DNA from: Opisthorchis felineus
Taxonomy: Eukaryota > Platyhelminthes > Trematoda > Opisthorchiida > Opisthorchiidae
Direction: 5' to 3'
DNA: 64,000 bases
NCBI GenBank assembly: GCA_004794785.1
Contig: SJOL01006389.1
Coordinates: 126,625-190,624, forward strand
The notes beneath the pieces were generated by a model. It was not told the DNA's origin and searched no databases. It worked only from the letters and a program-made list of their open reading frames with translations. Every line of letters begins with the position of its first letter. The first letter of the stretch is position 1. The position numbers were made by a program, and so were the translations under genes. Positions 11,301 through 25,165 of the stretch are shown here, in pieces.

Positions 11301-14300
11301 AATGTGTGAAGTTAAACACCGTCGGGAAATCTGCACAAGCGATATGAAAACATAGTCGAATTGCGCGATGGATAGTAGGTTCCTTCGGTGACAGGTTCCT
11401 GTTTTCATTCCTGGCCACTGGATGTTATCCCTACTGCAAATTTGTAATCTTCGGTCTGTCTTCGATTCTTTCTTCTCTCAACATTTCAGGAATTTTTTGT
11501 TTTATTCAGCTACTTGCAACCCCTCAATATCTAAGACTGTAATAGCTGGGATTGAGGTCGTGAAACGACGAGTGCGTGATAGTTTCGAGAGCATACATAA
11601 AATGTGGTCCACACTATTGTTGACAAAAGTTGACATGTAAGCTGCAGTTGGTTAATTATTGAATGTTCCGTCATCAGTCCTCTCTACTGGTAATCGCAGA
11701 CGTCATTTCAGCTGCCATATGTACGTTAGTTTTGTACCCCTAAAGAGCTTCGCAATTAGTCATCCACTCAGAAGCTTTGTTTTTGTTACCCGTTGTTCCT
11801 GATATGGAGTAGTTGACGAACTGGATCCACTCGTGCCACGTCGGACGATTTCATCACTGGTCATTCAAATCTCCCGCCATATGCTCTACAGTAGAACTAA
11901 TTTCGGTCGAGCAGCCCATAGGCAAATCCTTTAATTCAGATTACCGATGCTGCTCAACTGGTCACAATGCAACGTGACAATTAGAACAAAATAAGACACG
12001 CTAAAGCACAGGCGAAAGCAGTTGTAAGCCGAAGACTTGTGAGTCCAGAGGCCAGTCTAGTCCTCCGGCATACAATAATGGTGAGTAGTGTTCAGCCAAA
12101 AAGGGGGACCTCAAGCGCTGAGTATTAAAATGTGACCTCCATTTTCTAGACCATCTATTCCAAAAGTGGCACGCTGATTTACTGCATCCTGTATCACCCT
12201 ATCCTGAGATCTTGAAATTGGACACTGTCTCCGTGGTGATTCATCTCAAAAACCTTACTTTTGATTTTTAAATCCGTGCAGACCTATATGGAAGGACCTC
12301 ATCCAGAAATCAAATACATATGCATCTGAACAACGAAATCGTCTGTTGTAAAGCAACCATGCCTCTTGTCCTCACAATTGAGAATAATTTCGTATCAACG
12401 GGAAGTACTTCATGAGCACTCAGCATGCCTCGGAATTCTGTTCAATGTAACCAAAATTTACTTGTAAAGCTCTTTGTCCTGACAACATCTGACATTATAC
12501 AGTACTTCGCCATCGAGTACTTCCTCAAGGAGAACAAACACCTCCACCAAGGAGACGATTTTGGAGGCACTGAATTATCCCCCACTGTGGTCCCTGCCCG
12601 AGACAAAAGAGCCTCTCAGAGCCAAAACGGAGCAGTTTGTGCTTCTAAAAACGACTGATCAACTCGCCAATGGGAATATCCCCTACAGTTGACTCAAATT
12701 TTTCAGCCCAAGAGTTGATGTCCTAAGCACAGTTGATGCACCAGTCCACCACAGTAACGATTACCTTTTGACTTTCTGACTTTTACCAGATCATTTAGCC
12801 TCGGATACGCACACAGCACCATTCGTTATAATGATTAATCGCTGAAACACCTACTAAAGGTAACGCGTCTAAAAGATGGAACGAAGCCACGCATGATGAT
12901 TGGGTATCTATCGAGTTCCCGATGACCATCATTCTTTATGCTCTTGAGTAGGAATACTCCTTCGTGACAACTTATTGTATTTGTTGTTTCCTATTAGGGT
13001 CAAGCTGTATTAGAAAACTGCTCGTATTTTTCGTCGCTCAGATGGTGAGAGCTGACGAACGGCAGACAGATTCATCATGCTACGTCTTTATGTGAGTATC
13101 ATAGATATGCAAGAGCGGTGAACACTGGGAGCAGGGTTGGAGTCATACAAACTTGAAACTTGTATTCTACCTTCAAAATATCTGTTGTACGATTCTCTGT
13201 ACCAGTAGGGTTTCACTCGTTATGAAGTCGTTATTGGTTACCCACAACCAAACGACTCCGTCGAAAAAAAAACACTTCAGAATCCCTCGAACATAGTTCC
13301 TACAGAGGGCATTATTGTCATGTTCTTGAGCCTAGTATAAGTTTCTAAATGAATGTTTTCCCATCTGACTCTGGACTCTCCGAAAGATGAGAGCAAGCCA
13401 AAAAACCTTCATCGATAGAACAGTCATAGTCCCGATAAATTATCCTTAGAAAACGGTTCCAATTAAGGCGGTGGTTCCCATTCATTCTTGCATTTGATAT
13501 ATCTCACTTTGACGCGGTAACGTCAGTTTTTCCGGTAAAATGCTTGATAATCTACCTCATAGTGGGTATCTGGCCGCATCCACAAGGCTGCTCTTTAAAG
13601 ACTTGCAGTCTTTCCACCGAGCTATTTGGTTCAGGTCATGTGGAAACAGACATGCATCTATGTTCAAACCGATCGAACCTTACATACTTTTTCATGTGCT
13701 ATTTTACCTCATACTCTATACTACTCCACTTTATACTCTCTATATGTGTACCTCGCACGTATATCTTTTTTTTGATGAAAGACCTTTAGGCTTTGATCTT
13801 CCTACCCAAATCTTTTCAAAGTGCCGAACGAATGAGACACGCTGGCGGGCTTTGATGCTATCGCAAAGTTATTCATAGAGTATATGTGCGTTTGTCACCA
13901 GAAAGGAATCACCACCCTGTGCATTGACTGCAGTCTTTTTATCTGTCCCCGAACAAAACGGAATCGGCGCTCGGCAGTGTAACTGTTAGAGTGGTACTGA
14001 CTGGAAGTATCGATTTTTGGAAACATCATATCTGCTCCGTTGCACTCAGAATGAACAGCAAAAGCATTGCCTGCCACCAAAAATTGCAAAAGGGACATTT
14101 TATTAGGGAATATGCAGCTTTGAAAACTATTGTGTTCTTTTATCAGTAGTTTATTTTCACCTTGCATCTCAATTGATGCCTGTACATCCCGGCAGATTAC
14201 TTCTCCTGAAGAGAAATCATTGCAAGGAAAGTTGAGATTTCGCTTCTTCTAGGGCAGGGTCACTTTTGAAGAAGTCACTCGTAAGCCGAATGAGATTAAT

Positions 14301-17237
14301 TCGCCACGTCTGCTGCCCGACTCAGCACTCAGGCAAAAATGTGTTTGGATTGAAATCTGATGATCTTTTGTTGCTGGCCCTTGTCAGGAGAGCGGCATTT
14401 TCCACCGCTTCTCCAGGGATTTCCGTTAACTTATTTTTCTGGAGAGTGTAACTTTACTTCTGTGCATAAACGTAAAACACTAATGTAGTTTTCGTTTATC
14501 TCTCCCAAGTTCCAAGGAAAGCGCCTAATCAGGGACCTATGTAGGATAGTCTGGACTCCACACTGACTTTTGAGTCTGTCCTTTTCGGCTCCAAGGTCTC
14601 GTTGGCTACGTTTCGCTTATACAAAACAGTGTTGTTACTTCTCTGTTACTCTATATTGTGCACATTTGACATGTCTGTATCTTGACCTTCGGGATAGGAC
14701 TTGCCCCTCGGTTGATCTCCTATTCACTATATTTTCCGTGACCACCGTCCAGGTTACCATCAGCCGAGTCAGCAAACCGTTTAGCTGGCAAAGATAGGTG
14801 GTTAGCAAAGACGTTTGGTCTGCTACAGGAGCTGAGCACAACCGCCATCACTGAAGTGTAGTTAGCGCGGCGGGATGTTCAAAGTCAAATGAGTGGTATT
14901 AATCCACGACACAAAAGTCCAGATGGTATTCAGAAAACCGTCAACTTGTGTGTGTTAGTCCACAGGACACAGTTCAGTAGGTAACGGTATTTTGCCAACT
15001 TTATAGTGTATACTATTTGCAGACGTGAAAGGCATACGGATGCATTTAGCTTATCATGGTTTTTGAAAGAAGCTTGGGTCTCGCAGTAAAGGGAACAATG
15101 GAGCCTTGTGCACAACGCCACGAAATGAGTGATTCATTCTCGACTGACCGAAATAAGAAACGAAACGGCAGAAAAAGTGCTCGTGCTTCTGCTTGCACAA
15201 GCATGCTCTGGTACCGCATCAATATTCAGACAAGGCAAGCACCTAAATCACTCTACAGATTTTGATTTTCGTCTCTTTTTTGAGTAAGTTGAATAAAATG
15301 CTATCAGAAATGGTCCGTTGTGTTTTCTGTCACCCTTAACAATGTACCCCACAACTTTACTACACAACCTTACACCTCTACTGGTGATAGAACTTTTGTA
15401 GCTGAATTACTCAGCTCACCGAAAAAGCGGTCAAGTTCAGTCAATACTAAACAGTTACCATGTAGTGACAAAACAGGACAAGTAGTAACATGATAGCATA
15501 TCACAATCGTTACGGTCTTTTTCTCACCATCCGTAGTTACACAGCCCATCCCAAGAAAGTGGTTGGTCAGCGTTTAAGCAGTTTCCATAGGAAACTCGGT
15601 CGCACGGACCATCGTCTACTAGTCTGGATGATCATGCAGAAACCGAAATCATCAGCCGAATTTAAAAAGCATCTGACAGACACGTTTAGGCAAATCAGAT
15701 CTTGCATCCACCCTTAAAAGTAAACGCCTCAATTCTGAAGAAACCACCGAAAGCAGAGACAGAACTCCGGATATTTTTAAAATCGTTTTTGGTTAGTATT
15801 GAAGTAGTAGTATTGTAGTACCTCAAATAAGCCCGCTCCCAAGAGAGGCACCCCCAGTTAAGACATCTACAATCCGATCCTGTGAACTTTGTTTTAAAAC
15901 TGACACTTTTTGTGGGATCACACCCCAAGTCCCAACAAAAACCAATCTAGGTGATCTGACGATTGCTATCCCCTCTCAGCAAAGTTTTTCTAATGTTAAG
16001 GCATTCAGTGGGCAGATGAAGACCTGCAGCATACACAAGTTTGGTTTAAACATGGTTGTAATTTCTAAACATAATTTTCAGCTGTTTGAACAGATGTAAA
16101 TACATACCTCAACTATTCTACATGTTACTGATTCATACTTGTACTCTGTGATCACTTCAGTGATTTGGAATCGCAGACGCCACTAATGAGAAAACATCGA
16201 GAAATCAGCAGGAGATGGTCTTTCGGTTTAGTGAACGCGCCAGGGCGAAGAACACAGCACCATGTCAATCGATGGTCTGAGGATGTGTTTGGATAATCCA
16301 CTGCGCTAATGAGAGTACAATGCAAACGCTGCTTATTAGCAAGCACAGCAGACAAAGCATTGTCAACGCGCCAGCCGCTATCAACTGGTTTCCACCATAC
16401 TGAGGAAATGCATGATCAGAAGGATCCTATCAAGGCCTACTTCGGACCCCAAACAACTTACGGTCATATACACTGAAAAGCCTATTTACAAATATGTGCG
16501 TTTGTACAACAGCACAGGTCGGCAGTAAATGGACTCTGACTGTCCCAGCTTGCTCACATAAACTTAGGAACTGCGGTCCACAGATCCATTATGTGGTCAA
16601 AGAACAGCTTCTTGCACGATAACGCAGTAAACTCTATTTGGAAGTTATGGGTATGAAACTTAAACTCGCTATTCTTTCGTAGACAAAAGTGATTGCCATT
16701 TAATCATAAATAATATCCCGATAACAAACATACAGTAGTCCCCCCAAGAACTATGCCACTTCCCAAGAAGACCACTTCATTCTGATCCAGTGAAGTTAGC
16801 CTTGAAACTGAAGCCTTTTGAAAAACCATCTACCCACCTCCAGAAAGAAACCACCCTCACTGATTTTGTGGCGCATGCTACAATCCCATAAACGCATGAT
16901 CAGAAATGATCGCTTTTTAAGGTCCATCTCTATAGAGAAACCTTGCTGTACACCTACTCTTTATCTAACATACACTTCAGAGGATCTACCGAAACCATTC
17001 CTCTCTGCGAGCTCATCTCTCCTGAGAGAAATTTTACCACTAAAGCACGTTTCATGAGCCAAACAAAGTGCTTTTTCACGTTTAATTTCTTCAGATACAG
17101 TTTTGCAGAGATGATCTTCATAAGAGAGGACCTTGAACTAGTATGTCACCTGATGACGTCATACACCATACAATTCAGTGTCATGACTAGTAAAACATTT
17201 AACACAAACCGGAAAAGTTCGGAACCGAGTGAGAAGC
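5316..17237. other. No supported gene
   Basis: This is 12 kb of low-to-moderate GC sequence. The longest open stretches (148 codons at 7836-8282 minus, 126 codons at 6475-6855 plus, 127 codons at 16943-17326 plus) show no domain, no compositional bias and no convincing splice context. A weak, diverged similarity of about 40 bp links 15867-15908 with 16782-16820 and may be an old duplicated repeat. I see no tRNA, satellite or transposon protein. Confidence 0.55.
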
Positions 17238-17560
17238 CATCGTTTCAGAAGGGCTTGATAAAAAATCGGTGGTTTTGTAGCTGGGCGACGTTTCGCCTTT
17301 CGCACAAAAACTTTGTCAGGTTTTAAGGCAGATGGAGAACCAATCAGCAAGACCTCTTCCGATCAGCACACCGGATCAGAGTTGAATGTCAGTTTAAAGA
17401 TCTTGTCGGTCAGTGTGGTTGCTGACTGGTTCTCCGTCCGCCTTAAAACCCGGCCAAATTAGTGATTTACTCAAATGGCCTGACGATGCTTTTGTGTCAA
17501 AAGCGAAACGTTGCCCAGCTATAAGACCATCGATCGTTTACCAAGCCCTTTTGAAACTAT
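17238..17560. repeat. Inverted pair of hammerhead repeat family A
   Basis: The left arm (17238-17345, minus orientation) and right arm (about 17427-17560, plus orientation) are diverged reverse complements sharing the blocks GTTTTAAGGC and GGAGAACC and the GGGCRACGTTTCGC hammerhead half. The roughly 80 bp between them belongs to the same repeat. Both arms match the tandem copies at 49487-50062. The left arm has lost about 25 bp beside its core and reads CTGACAA, so it is probably dead. Confidence 0.8.
17474..17520 (+). ncRNA. Type I hammerhead ribozyme, family A copy 1
   Basis: Core CTGACGA (17480-17486) fits CUGANGA. Stem II GCTTTTG/CAAAAGC has a TGT loop (17488-17504), followed by GAAA, CG and the TT cleavage position, then GCCC. 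Stem I is short: three firm pairs next to the core (GGC/GCC). The two-base stem III (CG) is of the kind reported for small hammerheads of Penelope-like retroelements. Confidence 0.65.
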
Positions 17561-19163
17561 TTAGCACAATCGTTTAGAATTGACACAGCTGTAAACAGTC
17601 TGAACACTAGATCTGCACACAACGTCCACAACCGAGTATAAATATTAACAATGAAGTCCCACATAGTTTTGGGCAAAAAGAGTCTCTGGGACAATCCCAA
17701 TCAGCTGTTGCAAATTGCCGACTTCCTGACAGAGGTTTACTAACTTTCACACCGTCCGTTTCTCTGTTCGTTGACGATACTGATAGTCTTCATAAGGGAG
17801 TTTTTGTTACACTGCTTGTGTTATGAAGGAGAATCACAATATTAATGCACCAACTGCAGTGTGTCATTGTGTCATTATCAGAATTCGGGACGCGTACATT
17901 ATGTTAGCAGTGTGTGATTTTGAAACAAGACTTTCGCCCTGTAGGTAGAGCCATGTAGGCCGAAAAGCCTACAAGCACTCTAAAGCTGTTTCATTCTCAT
18001 TGGGGATTATCAGTGGCTCGCATCTCCAGAGAAATTCAAACTCGCAAACACTTGATTATGGTGATTGGTGACGAGCGGCTGATCAGCATTATGATTGGCT
18101 CTTGTTTAGTTATGATGTAGCGTCCCTCATCCTTCAACCGCGGACTTCACACCATGTGCTCATGTGTTGAATGGGTACTTGAGTCACGACTTTCGGGTGA
18201 AATGTACCTCCTTCATGTGAATTATTCCGAGTTACTTAGAGATTGCTGGTAGTATCAACTGATGTTGCAGTTTCAAAGTATGGTATCATCTCGTACGGTC
18301 AACGGGAAATGTTATTCTCCCCCAAACTAATACCAGCTGAGAGGTCTACTGTGGATGGTCCTATTTTGGGGGCGACAATCATATGTGAAAATATCACCTC
18401 GGAGTGCATAAATGCCACCAGAAGAGTTGATGTAACAGAACTCCATGTAAAGGTAATACGGAGCGTTCTCCTGTATAGCAAAATATAACTTTTGTAACCA
18501 AAATTAGCAGACTATATATGGATTTTTGCTTGCCTGTTTCATGCATGTGCAAGCATGGAAACTAGAATTTATCTCCTTTCTCCCCGAAAACTGCTCTTTA
18601 CATCACCGTCCTGTATAAGCACTTGGCCGGTTTGAGGGTTAGAATACCTGTTTCCTCCTCATGGCCGCTGTCCTCGGGGCCAACCGTGCACGCTGGTCCT
18701 CTGTTCCTAGCACAGTACAATAAGTGACTTGTAACTTCTTAAAATATCAGTAGGTTATAAAATTTTGTCTACTGCTGAGATCCGAGCTCAAGAATATCAG
18801 ACTTTCTATTTTCCTGTCGCTCGCTTCACTTCACCCGAGTGATTTTCGTTCACTCATCGAACCAAGACAAGGCATATGTGCTATCCGGTGATTGGCTGAG
18901 AGGCTCCCTCGCTAAATATACTCATTGAAACTGCAAAGTCAACGGGTAACAGTGATCCACTGCACGATTCTCCACAGATGAATGGATTTCGAATTTCGTG
19001 TGAGCGCGCTTTCAGGTTCGCAGACAAGCACAATACTCCCGTGGAAATGCTAGACTCTGATTCTAAGGAACTAAGTAAACAAGATCAAAATAATATCGAG
19101 AGATTCCATTTTGGATAACTACGGATAATTCTTGGTTTTGTAGCAGAATTTGTTTGTCATATT
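17561..19163. other. No supported gene
   Basis: Nothing recognisable. The longest open stretch is 81 codons at 18243-18488 and resembles no known protein. Confidence 0.55.
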
Positions 19164-19375
19164 AGTCTATCAGTTCAGTGGTAGTTGATCAGATGGCTGT
19201 CGAGCTGTTCGCCCAGCTTGGTGACACCACTCGACGGAACATCTTCAGTGCGCGGTTGTGGTTGCAAGCCAGTTGCCAAGTTCGGTGAACAGATCAACAG
19301 CCATCTGATCAACTACCAGTGAAAGCACCCAAGCTACCAACATTCCTGGACAATTCCAGTCTATCAGTTCAGTGG
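19164..19375. mobile_element. Fold-back (MITE-like) insertion between 18-bp direct repeats
   Basis: AGTCTATCAGTTCAGTGG occurs at 19164-19181 and again at 19358-19375. Between them lies a hairpin: a perfect 22-bp inverted repeat (19179-19200 with 19297-19318) that extends imperfectly to about 47 bp per arm (GAGCTGTTCGCC against GATCTGTTCACC after reversal), with a loop of about 45 bp. No ORF is present. It could be a small non-autonomous transposon with a long target duplication or a duplicated hairpin locus; the family is not recognised. Confidence 0.55.
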
Positions 19376-22300
19376 TGACAATACTTTCGGCTTTTCAATG
19401 AAGATGACTTGCTTACTTGATGAGATGAATCTCACTACTCACGCCATTATAACTGAGGTCGACAAAATGTGTTATAAATACGTTCAAAACAAATTGAAAA
19501 ACATTATTACCTAAGCGCCAAAGGTCTTCACGAACCAAAAATAGCAGGGCAGGTAATATCGCACTGTGATCCCATCACAGTTGGCTTCAAATCAGTGCAA
19601 TGTCAGTACAGCCAAACCTCCCCATAAAGAAATTTCCACTTTTTATCTGCATGAACAAGATTACGAAACTAATGCATTGGATGCTCATTTTTCCCTTAAA
19701 AAGTTACATCTGGGTGGCTGCACTCAGGACAATTCTGTGTTTGAATGATTGTGAGCTTCAAGGCCTGGTTATTTTTTGTGCGGTGCATAACCGCTGCGAT
19801 TGTTTCACTCCAACGCATACACCTGAAGTGACCGATTCAAACAGGTTTCAGTTGGAAGGGTCCTAAATTTTCATAAACCTGCGAAAGTTGATCCCCTCCA
19901 AGGATTCACCCACTTTGAGGGCACGTTCTACAGAGGAAATCTGCTGTGTGTAGAACAAAGTGGATATCCCACGGGGTTTGGCATCACCGAGCACAGTAAA
20001 TTTCTTACGGAGTTTACATCAACACAAACTTCACAGACTGTGAACGTAGTGACACATAACAGTACGTTTTCGCTGTCATTCTACTGGTATAAGAAGTGGA
20101 GAACTTGAGCCAAAGCCAGAGAAGGAGATTAGGCCTCACCCTGAATTCTTTGGCTGCGTACTTTAGAAATGTGGGCAATTTACAATGGTTAACTGTATTG
20201 CATGCACAACACAACATCAGTCTATTGTCTCCATACGGTAATGTCGTTCTCTAATAAGTAGCCACACGTTTGCCTTGTCTCATTCTTGCTTCTAACATAT
20301 GAAGTCTGCTTTATTATTCAACCAGGTCATTGTATTCAAAGAATCGTTGAGCGCTGGCAGAGTCACATTTTGAACTAGCTAAATTAACTTGCTAACTTTT
20401 CTGCCCTTTGTTGTGTTCCCGGGAATCGTTCAAAAAGGACACTCTTCATTCCGGGATACAAAACAGCATAGTGCGCCACTCCGTGTACACTTAATAGGAT
20501 GGTCTGATATGTTCGCTCCTGATTGGTTCACTATCTGATTGGCACCTGGGGTTGGTTTATCTTTGTTTGCACTACTGACTTAGACAAATCGGGGTGACAA
20601 ACCGAAACCCTAGTTTGCCTTCAATGAAAAGCTTAGTTGATTGGCTGCGGGACGGTCCCTGAACTCCGTATCAGTGTTGACCGGTAGCGTCGTCAGCTCG
20701 TGAAGTGCCCGCCTCACCTTAGGTTCTGTGTGAGCCTAGATGAAATGGATACATTGTCAATCAATCTGGGAATAGAGAATTTTTAACTCTACCTAATCAC
20801 AGCAGTTGTGTGACAATAAAACTCAAAACGCGGGCCTGCTTACCTTTATACGAATAATTGCGGTATGCTCGTCCTCTGATCGATCAGCCCATTCGCTAAT
20901 GTCGCGTGAATTTGCCATTTTGGCCCTCTTAAGAAGGGCAAAAGGCTCGAAAATGACCATGACGTTAAGCGGTCAGGTGGTAAGCCCTTTTCAACCGAAG
21001 AGTCATTTTAGCTCAAATGATACGAATAAGTGTAAGATGTCCGGTATTACTGGAAATTCTTCCACTTACTGTCATCCCTACGTAATTCCACAGAAAACAA
21101 CCCGATGGAGTCATTGTCCCTTTCCTTTGTGTCATCCTCTATGCTGACCTGTCTCTTCCAATTTTATTTTCTTACCCTATTTTGTGTTAAGCTGTTTTCA
21201 TTCAAAATACGCAGCCGCTAATATACACTAGGATCACGGGGTGAAGATGCAAGCTCTCATGACTCGTTTGCAACCAACTGCGGATTAGTGTGAAAAGAAC
21301 TTATCCGATTGCTAGTCAATCAGAGGGTGGAAATAATGTGATACAATGGGAACTTGTTACTTAGTGAAAACAAAATGCTTTCAAATTTCACTCTAAGTCG
21401 TCCTCGTGATTATCGAATGTAAATAGGGCCAAGTTATTCTCCTTCTCAGTTGGCAAAGATGCCTGCAGATCAAGCCTCTCGGTTGTGAACCTGAGGCTGA
21501 GCTTTCCCTCAGTGAGAGGTTTTGTTCTTTTCTCTGGCAATTCATACTTGTCCACACATTTCATAACCTAACATCGACCAGGAGTAGGTATCTGGTGTAC
21601 AGGTTTTTCAGCGAATTAGCCAGTCATGGATTATTCATACCATGTTCCTTGTAGTCGTTGAAATAAGTGCTTGTCGGGACTTTAATTTAAAACCCATTGA
21701 GGTTTCTGTCTCCTCTAGTTATTGTGGTCTGGTAAGTACTAAAAGCGAAAACGATTTCAAAGTTTTAAATACTTGCCTCGATGGATTTTTTAACATATCT
21801 CCTGAACTTTCGGATAAATAACATTTATCCCAATAAGTATGTTAAGATGATCCTTTAGTTTCTAAGTCTTCCTGGAGTTAGCACTTTTGTGGATTCCACA
21901 CTCGTTTACTCAAGCTTTCAAAAAAAATGAACTAGATGAGTAGCAGAGCATTCCAGGTAGAAATGCGTGTACAGGATGCCCATTGTAGTTCGACTGAAAC
22001 CTGGGTCTCACCTGATAGGTTCTGCGAAAATGACTGAGAAGGAAGCCAGCCGGACAACTTATAGAATAGATCTGCTGACCAATGAAAATGCCATGACATC
22101 TGAAGAGAGGATTTCACACCGATCTTGCTGGTTGCTGTTCGTAACACAAAGGTGGTTGCTCATCCCGGTGCAATGGAGAACTGGTGGGGTCAGTCAGGCA
22201 GGGTTCTTTTAGGGGGATTTTCGCTTTGAAATGAAGCGCTATAGAGGGGTTCTCGATGAGACTGGGCGACAAGGCAGCAGCTGCGGGAAAATTAGAAGTA

Positions 22301-24200
22301 GGTGTCAGATGTAAAAAAGCAACAATAAGTATAACCCTTAAGTCAGACGGGATTGCTACTCGTCCGTCAGGCTTTTGTCTTGTCAGAGATGATTCAGTAG
22401 GTTCAGTTGGCTTTTGCTTGTTTTCGTCCATGCATGATTCCACGGACCATAAAGTGAGGTACACTATCGGTGTTAGGGTAAACACTTTTTCTGAACTTTC
22501 CGGAAAGCCAGAAATGGGTACACAACACGCGCATTTACCGTGAGGCTTTGATGCTTACTGGGAATCACCAAACAGTCTACAACTCCCAATAACGGCGAAG
22601 GGATGATAGGAAATGGGCTGATTATTGATGAGAAAACAGGAGTTTATGAATAGAGTTTGATGATAAGACATTTAACTAAGCGTAGGTTAAAGTTCTTATA
22701 GATTGAAATAACCGGAATCACAAGGAAAGCAGCACTTGACCGGCGTCTACCAGTTCGAGGAAATCATTCAAAGGGCCGTCTGGTTGGTCGAAGTAAGACA
22801 ATCACAAATTTTGGCTTGAGATTCAGTTAGCTAGTCACGTTATTGATTCGTAGACCCTGACCAGGCTAAGCATACAAACTGATCGTCATTCAGACTGGAA
22901 CAAATAAATACCACGCACAGCGCACAGTTTAATCTATCTTACTGGTACTTAATTTGGTGTGGACATTCTCAAAACAGAAGAGTGTCAGATGAAATAGCCA
23001 TTTTGCTGGCTGCTTTTCGATGTGTGAGTGTACATTTTTGATGCAGAACAGAAAGTAGCATTGCAGTTAATGGGACGAACATCATCATCATCATAGCTAC
23101 GTGCTCACGAGGGTACTAAGAATGATTTTGTTCATTTCATACTATGTCATCGTTATCATCATTATGAGCTGTAAGAACCGCATACTTGTCGTACAGTGGT
23201 TGTAGCTGCCACAGTTTCGTTCACCAATGATTTGGGGAGGTGGGGGAAGCAACTGCGCATTGGAGGCGGGAGCTGATATAATTAATGGGCAAACACAAGG
23301 TTGTCAGTGGACTTTTAAGTGGTGAGATTAGGAAGGGAGTTATTCATTAAAGGCAATAGCTTGGATGCACGAGCACCATTGAGCGCGCGACTAGGCCATG
23401 TCTTACAATGTCTCTAATCATTGATGTAGCCCATCTAGGGGTCCCCATCCAAGCAGACGGCAATGACCAGCCAAGTCATTGTTTGACCTCCCCTGGCTCG
23501 TTTTCACCCTTCACGTGGTTGTGCGAAACGAACTCTTTGAGGAAGTCGGTCGACTGGCATACGGAGCACGTGGCCAAGCCAGCGCAACCTATGCAATGTC
23601 ATCAGTTCCTCTATCGTGGGTGAGTTATTTCTTCCGCATACCATTCGACATACTTCATCACTGCTGACCCGGTGTTCCCACCAGACTCGGGCAATGCTCC
23701 GACGACATCAATGGACGAACAAAAACAGAGACCATCAGTGTAATCCATTGGAATAACACCAGGTAAACTAAATCAAACCTGTTGGTTCAGCTAAAGCTTG
23801 TAAACTTATCCCGTCAGATAAAAGAAGCATTTACGCGGCAAACATGAAAGCCATTAAATAGTTTGAAAATGTCACTCCGTCTCAGAACGCATTCCTTCAG
23901 TTGGCGGCGAAGCCACCTATAGTTAACTGGATGCCTTCGGCATAATCAAACATTTGACAACCACGGGTGTAGGATGGTTGAGCTGTCAAGCGTAAAGGAG
24001 TTAGACAGCTGATACTTGGAAGATCAAATTTTACAGCACCTTCCCAGCCGGGCCTCAGACTAACGGGGAAGAAAACAGTTCCACAAAATATCCTCTTCGA
24101 CATTCGTTTTGTTATCAGATATGCCGTTTTGTGGGAATGAGACCCCTCTGCACTTCTGAGAACAAGATACAGCAGAAGAAATTTTATTGTTTTCCCTAAG
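19376..24200. other. No supported gene
   Basis: No recognisable feature. A short TCA-type microsatellite (CATCATCATCAT) lies near 23080-23093. Open stretches up to 123 codons (22114-22485 minus) have no recognisable motif. Confidence 0.5.
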
Positions 24201-24638
24201 AAAACGCTTGAGAAAACTCGTCAATATTCGCCCTATTTGTTGGAGGACTTTGTAACTTCCCTTAGTATGTCACTACAAACATCAAGCTTACTTAAGTCTC
24301 AAAGAAATGATATTACAAGCTTATCAAGAAAAGAGAATTATGTGCAGTTTTTAATGGTGAAGAGCGAAAAATCATGTGGCAAACTCTGCGTAGGAATTTA
24401 CTTCAGTACATGTGAATGCGAAAGTCAAATTGCTGTGTTCGCGGGGAGCGACCTTGACTATATACTCGAGTCCCAAAATGTAGCAGTTGCCTTCAGTATT
24501 CTATGTAGTTTAAAATTCTCGCCATATATTTCACATCTTTCGAAACTAAACATCGCAGACTGCGAACGCAAAGTGACGATTAACATGCCTATTTATTGGG
24601 TGGAACATAAAATCCTTCTGGATTCACTAAACTTGTAG
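24201..24638 (+). CDS. Orphan open reading stretch, possible terminal exon
   Basis: An uninterrupted frame of about 145 codons ends in TAG at 24636. It could begin after a splice acceptor TGTTTTCCCTAAG at 24188-24200. The encoded peptide is of ordinary globular composition (for example KLCVGIYFSTCECESQIAVF) and not low-complexity. I recognise no family, no upstream exon and no canonical poly-A signal. Random frames of this length occur elsewhere in the window, so this is only a weak gene candidate. Confidence 0.25.
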   Translation, partial: KTLEKTRQYSPYLLEDFVTSLSMSLQTSSLLKSQRNDITSLSRKENYVQFLMVKSEKSCGKLCVGIYFSTCECESQIAVFAGSDLDYILESQNVAVAFSILCSLKFSPYISHLSKLNIADCERKVTINMPIYWVEHKILLDSLNL

Positions 24639-24945
24639 TTCTTATGGCCGCATTGTCCTGTTGACTATTGACTATATCCATTATGATCCGTTAGTTGATC
24701 GATCAATTTTATAAAAATGATACCTTGTAACCATAGTTTCCCTTAATTGAGCTTTCACAAGGCAGATTTGGCCGGTTGGTGGATTACACTTTCAATTTCC
24801 CGGCGGTTTATACACAATTCTATGTTTAAAGTCGATTTCAAGTACTTGATGTACACTGAAGTTTAAAAGCCAAATGGTGTACAGGCGGATACCGTTGTCA
24901 TTTGTTGGTAGTGCGAGGAAATTTTAGTGGAGATTTCGTCCTGTA

Positions 24946-25165
24946 AATGACCACGTGAAATGGATCCCATGATTGAAGGATGAGTGGCACTATATCATGT
25001 CCAAGTGCGACCTAGTCTCCTGCTCGTGACCCAACGGTTAAGTGTTCGAGGGTCCCAGATTTCCTACTGGGGTTTCATTTGATGCACACTGGTGATGATT
25101 CCAGATGAAAGATGAAACAGTTGTGCAGGGCTTCTCGGTTTTTCACTTACAGGATGTAACCTCCA
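24946..25165 (+). repeat. tRNA-derived repeat family 2, degenerate copy
   Basis: It shares the leader (ACGTG, then GGCACTATATCATGTCCAAGTGCGA) and a shortened tRNA-like segment (CCAACGGTTAAG, then GGGTTTCATTTGATGCACACTGG) with the better copy at 32455-32725. The B box is lost. No ORF. Confidence 0.55.
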
